In this document: piece by piece, positions 38,021 through 46,241 of the stretch
Position numbering within the stretch: the first letter of the stretch is position 1
Layout of the letters: every line of letters begins with the position of its first letter
Origin: Saprospiraceae bacterium
GTDB lineage: Bacteria; Bacteroidota; Bacteroidia; Chitinophagales; Saprospiraceae
Direction of reading: 5' to 3'
Assembly: GCA_016717145.1 (NCBI GenBank)
Contig: JADKGD010000033.1
Location: 25,241-89,240, forward strand
Length of the DNA: 64,000 nt
The notes under the pieces: model-generated
What the model was told of the DNA's origin: nothing
Seen by the model: the letters and a program-made list of their open reading frames with translations, nothing else
Database searches by the model: none
Position numbers and translations under genes: made by a program

Positions 38021-38759
38021 TAAAGTTTAAGGTTTTTTTCTTCAATTCAAAATTTTTACCCAGATATACTCTACGCACTACTTCGTCTGCGGCAAGTTCC
38101 TCAGCTGTCCCGGCTTTGAGAATATTACCTTCAAACATCAGATAAGCCCTATCTGTAATGGAAAGTGTCTCTTGCACGTTATGGTCAGTGATCAGAATGC
38201 CTATGTTTTTAGTCTTAAGTTTTGCAACAATATACTGAATATCTTCAACTGCAATTGGATCTATGCCAGCAAATGGCTCATCAAGCAAAATGAATTTAGG
38301 GTTTGATGCCAGTGAACGAGCTATTTCAGTTCTTCTGCGTTCACCGCCGGATAAGGAATCTCCTATGTTTTTCCTAACTTTTTCCAATCTGAACTCTCCA
38401 ATTAAGGACTCCAATTTATCCCTTCTTTCTTCTTTGGAAAGATCTGTCATTTCAAGAACTGCCATGATATTATCTTCAACGGAAAGTTTCCTGAATACAC
38501 TTGGCTCTTGAGGTAGATAACCTATACCTTTTTGGGCTCGTTTATACATAGCATTCTGTGTGATATCTTCGTCATCCAGAAAAACTTTCCCTTGTGTCGG
38601 TTGGATGAAGCCTACCATCATATAAAAGGTTGTAGTCTTACCGGCACCATTCGGGCCAAGAAGACCAACGATTTCTCCCTGATTGACATATACCGAAACA
38701 GACTTTACTACTTCTCGTTTACCATAAACTTTAATTAAGTTTTCCGACCTGAATATCAT
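38007..38759 (-). CDS. lptB: LPS export ABC transporter ATP-binding protein LptB
   Basis: 250 residues. Walker A GPNGAGKTT, Q-loop YLPQEPSVFRKL, signature LSGGERRRTEIARSLA, Walker B FILLDEPFAGIDP and switch His in ITDHNVQET are all present. The YLPQEPSVFRKLSVEDNI stretch and GGERRR signature are specific for LptB. It energises extraction of LPS from the inner membrane with LptF/LptG, which are not in this window. Operon: Ig-like lipoprotein, lptB, two small lipoproteins. Confidence 0.92.
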   Translation of the reverse strand: MIFRSENLIKVYGKREVVKSVSVYVNQGEIVGLLGPNGAGKTTTFYMMVGFIQPTQGKVFLDDEDITQNAMYKRAQKGIGYLPQEPSVFRKLSVEDNIMAVLEMTDLSKEERRDKLESLIGEFRLEKVRKNIGDSLSGGERRRTEIARSLASNPKFILLDEPFAGIDPIAVEDIQYIVAKLKTKNIGILITDHNVQETLSITDRAYLMFEGNILKAGTAEELAADEVVRRVYLGKNFELKKKTLNFNEHG

Positions 38760-38779
38760 AAATGAATAGGTTATTTGCG

Positions 38780-40456
38780 TTAAAATTTAGACTTGGTTTT
38801 TTCTTTATTGGGGTTTAAACCGGACGGTTCTTCTTTTGGTTCAATACCAAAGATTGTCCCTGTCTTCCAGGACGCCGTAAATTCACTTTCCCAGTTAGCT
38901 CTTATTTTATCTCCTTTGATAAGTTTGATTTGTTCTGCCTGTTTTTTTTGCCAATAATCAGCTGGGTCCCATTTCCCATTTCCGTTCGTATCCTGGATGA
39001 TTTCAAGATTATATCTGTCAGGAACCAGACCTTTTAATTTGATGGATGTTTTACTGACATTTGAAATGGTAAACCGATATATTGGTGTTTTGTCCCGCAT
39101 TAATTTTATAACATATGTCTGTGTACTGTCAAGGTCGGTTATAATAGCATCCAAAGCTGCCATCTGATTTGGTGTAAGTATATTAAATGTAAGCCCAAAT
39201 GAATCATTTGTTAAACCATAAATACTTTTTACTAACGCACTGTCAACACTCAAACTGTACTTTTCTCCGGGAAGCCAGTCATATTTTATTATGATATTTT
39301 TACCGTTTTCACTGACCAAATACTTAGCATCATCTAATAAACCGATTGAATCCGATAATTTAAAAAGAGAAAACCGAATGGTATCCAGTGGCTGATTAAA
39401 ACCAATCATAATAGAATCTTTTGGAAGCATTTGGGGAGAGTTGTTTGAGCTTATTCTTTTGAGTTTGTTTTTTTTATTGAACTCTGATCTTCCTCTAGGC
39501 TTAATTTTTAAAGTGTCGTCAAGTAAGTATATAAAAAACGAATCTACATTTGTAGCATAATGAATATTGATTGAATCATTTATCAAATCCGGAAACGTTC
39601 TGATAGTTGAGTCTGACAAGGTATAGCGGATGCCAGTTGGGTTGGTGTTGAAAAGGATATTTACTTTTCCGTAAGATTTGGTGTTTGAGTTGAGCGTTTT
39701 TAACGACGGAATCGGAACTGACCCATATAATGTGAATTTTTTGGAAAAGTTGATATCAGGATAAATGAGCGAATCTGAAAAAGCTATTTTTTCAGTCTCA
39801 AGATCATACAAATAATTTAGGTTTTCGTCTTTTATTGCAATTAATTTAAATGTATCACTTTTTATATTTTTAAATTCAAAAATACCTTCTTTATTTGGTT
39901 TCGCAAAATAGAATGGTTTTTCTTTAGCGACTATCGAGTCTGTAACTTTATCATACAGAAAGACGACCATTTCCACTTCAGGCTCCTGAGTCAGGGAATT
40001 TTTTATACTTCCTTTCAGGCTAAGGCTGTCCAGAACATCGCCTGTACTGAAAACAAAAGTGAAATTATCAATTTTATTACCCTCATGGAAATCAACTATG
40101 GCTTCACCAAAATTGATGGTATAGGTAGCGTTTTCACGTAATATTTCCTTTTCATCAAACGTGAAAGTAACTTTTTTGCCCCGATGTTTTACTTGTGGAA
40201 TATATGTGAGTGGCGGAGAAACAAGCACTTGTTTTAAAGCGTCCTTTACCTCTATAAATTCATCAAAAGTGAATTCCAGTTTTCTGGGTTTAAAATTTGT
40301 TTGTTTGTTCGGTGTCGAAAAGAGAGAGTCTAATTTGGGCGGTTTAGTGTCTTTTGGACCACCGGAAGGAGAGCCTGTACTAGCACAACCATATAAGCCT
40401 GTTATCAAAATTACAGCTCCAATAATAATTCCAAAACCTGATTTTTTGCCTTCCAA
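38780..40456 (-). CDS. Lipoprotein with SbsA-type Ig-like domain
   Basis: 558 residues. Lipobox LYGCAS (Cys at about 24), then GGPKDTKPPKL and an N-terminal Ig-like fold with FDEFIEVKDALKQVLVSPPL, the hallmark of the SbsA_Ig (PF13205) domain. The rest is a series of beta-sandwich segments, and QDTNGNGKWDPADYW near the end is typical of this Bacteroidota group. Its position directly before lptB recurs in my recollection of Bacteroidota genomes, but no function is established. Confidence 0.85.
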   Translation of the reverse strand: MEGKKSGFGIIIGAVILITGLYGCASTGSPSGGPKDTKPPKLDSLFSTPNKQTNFKPRKLEFTFDEFIEVKDALKQVLVSPPLTYIPQVKHRGKKVTFTFDEKEILRENATYTINFGEAIVDFHEGNKIDNFTFVFSTGDVLDSLSLKGSIKNSLTQEPEVEMVVFLYDKVTDSIVAKEKPFYFAKPNKEGIFEFKNIKSDTFKLIAIKDENLNYLYDLETEKIAFSDSLIYPDINFSKKFTLYGSVPIPSLKTLNSNTKSYGKVNILFNTNPTGIRYTLSDSTIRTFPDLINDSINIHYATNVDSFFIYLLDDTLKIKPRGRSEFNKKNKLKRISSNNSPQMLPKDSIMIGFNQPLDTIRFSLFKLSDSIGLLDDAKYLVSENGKNIIIKYDWLPGEKYSLSVDSALVKSIYGLTNDSFGLTFNILTPNQMAALDAIITDLDSTQTYVIKLMRDKTPIYRFTISNVSKTSIKLKGLVPDRYNLEIIQDTNGNGKWDPADYWQKKQAEQIKLIKGDKIRANWESEFTASWKTGTIFGIEPKEEPSGLNPNKEKTKSKF

Positions 40457-40611
40457 ACTGATAAAATTCTATACCCAAATACGATATTAAAAGCCAATAA
40501 CTGCCTAAAAACAGCAGCGAAAGTAAGACTTATTTGTGGTAATGCCCCCAATTTTATAATAAATAACACTTGAGTTAATTTGTTGTTAAATAGTAGATTG
40601 GAAGTTAAGTA

Positions 40612-42042
40612 ATGAATATATTTGTCTTCGTGAGCAAGAAAGCGATTTGGACAATTATCATCATTATGACCTTATCATTGATAGGCGTTGGTGTTATTCA
40701 ATTTTATTGGATCAAATTATCAGTCAATCTGGATGAAAAAATTTTTAATGACAAAGTAGGTATTGCCCTTAATAATGTCAAAGAAAAACTTCGTATAGAA
40801 GCCGAAAAAGTTTATTATGAAGACAATTATTTGCAGCCTAAAAACAGGATTCAGGCCATTATCAATAATGACATCAGGACGCAAGCATGGCATCAAAATC
40901 AAAGGGTAAAAGATCTGGATTATAAAACATTTTTTTTTAATCCGAGCCACATGCTGGAATCTATAGATAAAGACAAACTTGATATGTATCTTCGTAAAGA
41001 ACTTAGTCTACAAGGTATTGATTTGAAATATGAATATGGTGTCTATTCAAATGAACTTAAAGCATATTTTATTGAGAATGGCAATTACACAGCTACTGTA
41101 AGTGATACCACTAAGTCAAGTAATGTAGCCGCTATGAATCCATTGTCTAAGGCAGAGTATAAAATTCCATTATTTGCGGATGAAGTCACCGAACCGGGGC
41201 ATTTAAATCTGTTTTTTCCTAGTAAGATCAGGTTTTTGTGGTCAAATGTTATTTATATTCTTTTGAGTTCAGTTTTGTTTACGGGTTTGATTTTATTTTG
41301 TTTTTCTTATACCGTTTACGTCATTTTCAGGCAAAAAAAAGTGTCTGAAATGAAAACAGATTTTATCAATAATATGACTCATGAATTTAAGACGCCGATT
41401 GCAACTATTTCTCTGGCATCTGATTCAATATTAAGTCCCAATATAATCGAAAACAAAGATAGAATTACCAGATTTATCAATATTATTAAACAGGAAAATG
41501 CCAGAATGCTCAGTCAGGTAGAAAAAGTGCTTCAAATGGCCCAAATAGAGAAGGAGAATGCAGAATTGAATATAAGCGAGTTTAATATACATCCGGTTAT
41601 CGAAGACGCTGTAATCAACGCTGAGTTAAAAATTCTTGCTAAAGGAGGCAGAATTCTCACAAGGCTTGAAGCTCGAAAACCGGTTATTGAAGGTGATGTA
41701 ACACATATTTCAAGTATTATAAATAATCTGCTTGACAATGCTGAAAAATATACGCCGGATAGTCCCGAAATCGTCATAAGTACAAAAGATGTAAAAGGCG
41801 GGATAGAGATATCCATTGAAGACAACGGTATTGGTATGTCCAAAGATGCCCTTAAAATGATATTTGAAAAATTCTACCGGGTACATACCGGCAATATTCA
41901 TAATGTCAAAGGATTTGGTCTTGGCTTGAGTTATGTTAAGACTATGGTGGATGCGCATCACGGCAGAATTTCTGTAAAAAGCGAATTGGGGAAAGGCAGT
42001 ACTTTTACCGTATTTTTACCTGAAAAACAAAATATAAAATAA
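40612..42042 (+). CDS. Sensor histidine kinase, RprX-like
   Basis: 476 residues. Transmembrane helices at about 13-33 and 208-232, a periplasmic domain of about 170 residues between them, HisKA with H257 (NNMTHEFKTPIATI), and HATPase_c with NNLLDNAEKY, GIEISIEDNGIGM and FGLGLSYVKTMV. The MTHEFKTP H-box and gene order match the RprX/RprY systems of Bacteroidota. The regulator gene follows after 48 bases. Signal unknown. Confidence 0.9.
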   Translation: MNIFVFVSKKAIWTIIIIMTLSLIGVGVIQFYWIKLSVNLDEKIFNDKVGIALNNVKEKLRIEAEKVYYEDNYLQPKNRIQAIINNDIRTQAWHQNQRVKDLDYKTFFFNPSHMLESIDKDKLDMYLRKELSLQGIDLKYEYGVYSNELKAYFIENGNYTATVSDTTKSSNVAAMNPLSKAEYKIPLFADEVTEPGHLNLFFPSKIRFLWSNVIYILLSSVLFTGLILFCFSYTVYVIFRQKKVSEMKTDFINNMTHEFKTPIATISLASDSILSPNIIENKDRITRFINIIKQENARMLSQVEKVLQMAQIEKENAELNISEFNIHPVIEDAVINAELKILAKGGRILTRLEARKPVIEGDVTHISSIINNLLDNAEKYTPDSPEIVISTKDVKGGIEISIEDNGIGMSKDALKMIFEKFYRVHTGNIHNVKGFGLGLSYVKTMVDAHHGRISVKSELGKGSTFTVFLPEKQNIK

Positions 42043-42090
42043 AAATGGGTACATTTAAGTTATTACTTGATCAAATGAAAAATCAATAGT

Positions 42091-42798
42091 ATGGGAAATA
42101 AAATTTTATTAGTAGAGGACGACCAGAATTTTGGTGATGTATTGAGATCGTATCTTGAAATGCATGATTATGATGTAGTACTAGCTACAGATGGAGAGGC
42201 AGGTTTGGAAGCTTTCAAAAAGGGAAGCTTTGACCTTTGTATTACCGATGTTATGATGCCAAAAAAAGACGGCTTTACGATGGCTAAGGAAATCAGGGTA
42301 TTCAATAAAGAGGTTCCAATCATTTTTCTAACTGCCAAAACATTAAAGGAAGACGTCCTTGAAGGATTTAAGCTTGGTGCAGATGATTATATTACTAAAC
42401 CTTTTAATTCAGAAGAATTATTATTCAGAGTTAAGGCAGTAATCAGAAGATCAGCCAAACCTGAGGAGGATATGGAGAATCAACGCGAATTTATCATTGG
42501 GAATTATCATTTCGATTATGCATTGCGCATCCTGACATACAAGCCTGATGGATCGACGGATAAGCTTTCTCCAAAAGAAGCACAATTATTGAGACTCTTC
42601 TGTTTTAGAATGAATGACGTATTGCAACGATCAGAAGCTTTGACTAAAATCTGGGAGGATGACAATTATTTTACAGCAAGAAGTATGGATGTATTTATCA
42701 CAAAAATAAGAAAATACCTGGCAAAGGATCACAATATTGAAATTGAGAATATTCATGGAAATGGATTCAGACTGTATATGAAAAATCCGGAATTATAA
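42091..42798 (+). CDS. OmpR-family response regulator, RprY-like
   Basis: 235 residues. Receiver: D10/D11, phosphoacceptor D53 (ITDVMMPKKDG), T81 and K103 (YITKPF). The winged-helix output domain ends in IENIHGNGFRLYM. Partner of the kinase encoded just upstream. The pair ends at a strong terminator, so this is a two-gene operon. Confidence 0.92.
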   Translation: MGNKILLVEDDQNFGDVLRSYLEMHDYDVVLATDGEAGLEAFKKGSFDLCITDVMMPKKDGFTMAKEIRVFNKEVPIIFLTAKTLKEDVLEGFKLGADDYITKPFNSEELLFRVKAVIRRSAKPEEDMENQREFIIGNYHFDYALRILTYKPDGSTDKLSPKEAQLLRLFCFRMNDVLQRSEALTKIWEDDNYFTARSMDVFITKIRKYLAKDHNIEIENIHGNGFRLYMKNPEL

Positions 42799-42811
42799 TT
42801 TTAATAAGACT

Positions 42812-42861
42812 GATAAAAACAAAGGCAGCAATTTTAATAATTTGCTGCCCTTGTTTTTATC
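42812..42861. terminator. Strong bidirectional terminator
   Basis: Near-perfect arms of about 20 bases: GATAAAAACAAAGGCAGCAA (42812-42831) with its complement at 42841-42861, one mismatch. A-rich on the left, T-rich on the right; serves the rprY-like gene and the convergent CBS gene. Confidence 0.9.
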
Positions 42862-42912
42862 ATAATACCATTTGTTAAGCCTGGTCAACTATTTAATTTA
42901 CAAATAGTACAT

Positions 42913-43353
42913 CTAATGTGTTGCATCCATCCCTTTTTCCAGTATGTCTTTATAAAGGATCGGATCAGGATATTCTCTCAAAAACTCGTATCTTAGAATA
43001 TCGAATGTAGTTACTAAACCTACCAGAATTCCATCATTTACCACTGGAATGGCGTGAAAATGATTCGCTAGAAATAACTCTGCTGCTGTCCCTATTTTAT
43101 CATCAATCTCAAGTTTGACTAACTTTTTAGTCATGACTTCTTTGACCATAATTTTATCATAGTCTTCATAATTAATTTGACTTCTCCATAGATCATGTGT
43201 GGTTATCATACCTACAAGTTTGCCTTCATCTTCAATGGGCACATGGTGAATGCGCTTTTCCATAAATACGTCTCTTACATGCGCAAGACTACTTTCAGGA
43301 CCCAAAGTAATTAAATCCTTAGTCATTATTAATTGTACACTTTCATTCATCAT
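42913..43353 (-). CDS. Two-CBS-domain protein
   Basis: 146 residues made of a tandem CBS pair (Bateman module): LIMTKDLITLGPESSLAHVRDVF with GMITTHDL, then VMTKKLVKLEIDDKIGTAAELF with GLVTTFDI. Such modules bind adenine nucleotides and usually act as regulators of a partner. No fused effector domain is present and the partner is unknown. Single gene. Confidence 0.88.
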   Translation of the reverse strand: MMNESVQLIMTKDLITLGPESSLAHVRDVFMEKRIHHVPIEDEGKLVGMITTHDLWRSQINYEDYDKIMVKEVMTKKLVKLEIDDKIGTAAELFLANHFHAIPVVNDGILVGLVTTFDILRYEFLREYPDPILYKDILEKGMDATH

Positions 43354-43751
43354 ATGCTTGATTTTATTATTGTTTAAAACTTAACACAAAATACGACTTT
43401 TACATAATTCTAATAAAAATTGAAATAATATTTCCAAATCATTTACATTATTGAAGATATCTCCATAAAGATATTGTATCCTTCCTCAATGGAGTTATCA
43501 TTAATAATAGTTGTGTTTTATACTTATTAGGTGATCATTTTAATTTTATAATGATAACTATTTAGTAAAAATATATTGTAATTTTGTACAGCAGAAATTT
43601 CGAATGCTTAGTGGACAAATGATTAAAGATTATTTTTTAGAAAGGATGCACTATTTTTGCTATATTTGATATCTTATTTGTATCAGTTTATTAATTTGAT
43701 TCATCATATTTTGATAAAATATTGGTTTTTTAGTTAGCGTTTTTAATTTTT
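43354..43751. other. Intergenic, 398 bases, upstream of the formate dehydrogenase operon
   Basis: AT-rich region between divergent genes. Two -7-like sites for the plus strand, TAATTTTG (43579-43586) and TATATTTG (43661-43668), but neither has a TTG at the right distance. No hairpin or ORF of note. Confidence 0.35.
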
Positions 43752-44603
43752 ATGGGTATAAAACAATACAAAGGCTTGTTATTTAACAACGGTGTTTTTT
43801 CAACTGTAGAAGATAACCTTGCAGTGGAAGTTGCTTTAAGTATTTCTGTTAATGGCATTCCATTTACTGTAACTATGCAAACTCCGGGAAAAGAAAAAGA
43901 ATTGGTCAGGGGTTTGTTGTTCACTGAAAATATTTTCCAAAGTATAGACTACTCATATACATTTGAAATAACGGGAGTAGACACTGACGGCTATATTTCG
44001 CATGTAAATGTAATCATTCCGCAACATCTGGTTTTAAAGGATTTTGTTGGCAATAGAAATGTGATTTCTTCCTCTTCATGTGGTATTTGCGGCAGAACAG
44101 AATTGGATGATTTGGGGAGTAACCGAATTACTTCACCTGGTTTACTTGAGCCTGAACTTGTTGAACATATGTTTTCTCAAATGTCGGCTGAACAATCTGC
44201 ATTTCAGCAAACAGGTGGCACCCACGCTGTTGGTGCTTTCACCATTGATGGTCAATTACTCTGCGTTCAGGAAGATATTGGCAGACATAATGCGGTAGAT
44301 AAAGTAATAGGCTACTTAATTGAAAACAACTTGATCCATAAAGCAGTATGTTTGACTGTCAGCGGTCGTGTATCATATGAAATTGTATGCAAAGCCAAAA
44401 CTGCAGGTATTCCATTTCTTGCCTCCGTTTCAGCACCTTCCAGCCTTGCTGTGGAAACGGCTGAGGAAGCAGGTATTACCATATTGGCTTTTTGTAGAAA
44501 AAATAAATTAACTGTTTATTCAAACCCCGGCCAGGTAGCTAATGACAAAGTCAATTGGAGCGCAGGTCGGGTCAACAATGATTTTTATGTCGAAAAATAT
44601 TAG
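43752..44603 (+). CDS. fdhD: Formate dehydrogenase accessory sulfurtransferase FdhD
   Basis: 283 residues. The SSSSCGICGRTELDD loop carries the catalytic Cys pair (CxxC) that passes sulfur from the cysteine desulfurase to the molybdenum cofactor. GGTHAVGAFTIDG, EDIGRHNAVDKVIG and VSGRVSYEIVCKA are the conserved core. The gene heads an operon with the NAD-linked formate dehydrogenase subunits, whose alpha subunit it should activate. The start at 43752 is preceded by an AT-rich stretch. Confidence 0.95.
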   Translation: MGIKQYKGLLFNNGVFSTVEDNLAVEVALSISVNGIPFTVTMQTPGKEKELVRGLLFTENIFQSIDYSYTFEITGVDTDGYISHVNVIIPQHLVLKDFVGNRNVISSSSCGICGRTELDDLGSNRITSPGLLEPELVEHMFSQMSAEQSAFQQTGGTHAVGAFTIDGQLLCVQEDIGRHNAVDKVIGYLIENNLIHKAVCLTVSGRVSYEIVCKAKTAGIPFLASVSAPSSLAVETAEEAGITILAFCRKNKLTVYSNPGQVANDKVNWSAGRVNNDFYVEKY

Positions 44604-46239
44604 TGAATTATCAGGCAGGAAAGGTCTATCCAGAAACCTTTTTGAGGAATATGGCAATTTGGCGCAACAAACCGGAACACCGGATATTGAGGCGCTTGAG
44701 AAACTGCGCGAAGAGTTTCTTGTTGGAAAATCTACAGCCTATGGATCTGTTTCATTTTATGACTTCCTGAAACCCGAAAACAAAGGAAAAAAGGTGTATG
44801 TGTGCAATGGTAGTTCATGTATGACAGCACAAACACAGAATCGTGTAATTTCTACTTTAAATGGTTATTTTGAGGCCTCTGAAATAGGAGAAATGTGCTG
44901 CCTTGGCAGATGTCATGAAAATAGTTCGTTTCACATCAATGGCAAAAATTATTCAGGAAACGATATTGACAGCATTGGTCAAATAAAAAGTGAACATATA
45001 TCAACTGCAGAAAAATATAATGTTGTTTCATTTGGAACGGCAATTTTAACAAGTGAATATGAAGATGTGCCTCATTTTTATAAAATATTTACAGATAGCC
45101 TCACAAAAACGCCTGAGTCATTATTGTCTGATATTCGCGAATCAGGACTAAGGGGCCGCGGAGGTGCAGGATTTTCAATGGCCTTCAAACTGGAATCCTG
45201 TAAGAATGAAATAAACGAAACAAAATTTATTGTCTGTAATGCCGACGAAGGAGATCCCGGGGCCTACTCTGACCGTTATATCATGGAACAACGACCACAC
45301 AATATGTTGATGGGAATGTTGATAGCCGGATATGTCACCGGTGCAAATTATGGTGTTGTGTACATACGTGGTGAATATCCCGAATCTGTGTCAATAGTTC
45401 ATGACGCTATAGAAGATATTCGAAATGAGGGACTACTTGGCAATAACATACTAAATTCGACATTTTCGTTTGATATTAAAATAATAAAAGCTCAGGGCGC
45501 CTATATTTGCGGTGAAGAAACAGCACTGCTATCTTCCATAGAAGGACAAAGGCCAGAAGTGCGGGTGCGTCCGCCATACCCGTCCCAGCAAGGCTTATTC
45601 AACAAGCCAACCGTAGTAAGTAATGTTGAAACTTTAGCCAACCTTCCATTTATCATCAAGAACGGAGGTAAAACATTTGCAGCCATTGGAACAGGAAAGT
45701 CCACAGGAACAAAGTTGATATCCCTTGATGGATTTTTTAATCGTCCGGGCATATACGAAGTTGATATGGGTACACCCCTTAGTATTGTTGTGTATAATTT
45801 AGGTGGCGGTTTTCGTAGTCCTGTAAAGGCAATGCATATTGGTGGGCCATTAGGCGGCTTGGTTCCTTTTTCAAAAATAGAAAGTTTGCATATTGATTAT
45901 GAATCATTTGCAAGGGAAGGCTTTTTATTAGGTCATGCATCCGTGGTATGTATCCCCGAATCTTATCCTATGATTGACTATATCGAACATTTATTTCAGT
46001 TTACAGCACACGAAAGCTGCGGCAAATGTTTCCCATGTCGCCTAGGATCAACACGTGGGTATGAAATGATTGCAAAAGCTAAAAATGAGGATTATAAAAT
46101 GGATTATGAATTAATGGCTGATCTATTGGAAACGTTGGAAACAGGTTCGCTTTGTGCATTGGGTGGTGGACTTCCCTTACCTGTAAAAAATGCGCTTAAA
46201 TATTTTGATGATGAATTATCCGGTTACTTTAATAAATAA
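44587..46239 (+). CDS. NAD-dependent formate dehydrogenase beta subunit, fused thioredoxin-like/NuoF
   Basis: About 550 residues from the ATG at 44587; an earlier ATG at 44542 would deepen the overlap with fdhD from 17 to 62 bases. The N-terminal part is a NuoE-type thioredoxin-like [2Fe-2S] domain (CNGSSCMTA ... MCCLGRCH). The NuoF module follows: GLRGRGGAGFSMAFK for NADH/FMN, NADEGDPGAYSDR, GAYICGEETALL, and ESCGKCFPCRLGS ... CALGGG for the N3-type [4Fe-4S] cluster. It passes electrons from the alpha subunit to NAD+. The helical NuoE N-terminal segment is reduced, and no separate gamma subunit gene is present. Confidence 0.92.
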   Translation: MSKNISELSGRKGLSRNLFEEYGNLAQQTGTPDIEALEKLREEFLVGKSTAYGSVSFYDFLKPENKGKKVYVCNGSSCMTAQTQNRVISTLNGYFEASEIGEMCCLGRCHENSSFHINGKNYSGNDIDSIGQIKSEHISTAEKYNVVSFGTAILTSEYEDVPHFYKIFTDSLTKTPESLLSDIRESGLRGRGGAGFSMAFKLESCKNEINETKFIVCNADEGDPGAYSDRYIMEQRPHNMLMGMLIAGYVTGANYGVVYIRGEYPESVSIVHDAIEDIRNEGLLGNNILNSTFSFDIKIIKAQGAYICGEETALLSSIEGQRPEVRVRPPYPSQQGLFNKPTVVSNVETLANLPFIIKNGGKTFAAIGTGKSTGTKLISLDGFFNRPGIYEVDMGTPLSIVVYNLGGGFRSPVKAMHIGGPLGGLVPFSKIESLHIDYESFAREGFLLGHASVVCIPESYPMIDYIEHLFQFTAHESCGKCFPCRLGSTRGYEMIAKAKNEDYKMDYELMADLLETLETGSLCALGGGLPLPVKNALKYFDDELSGYFNK

Positions 46240-46241
46240 TA

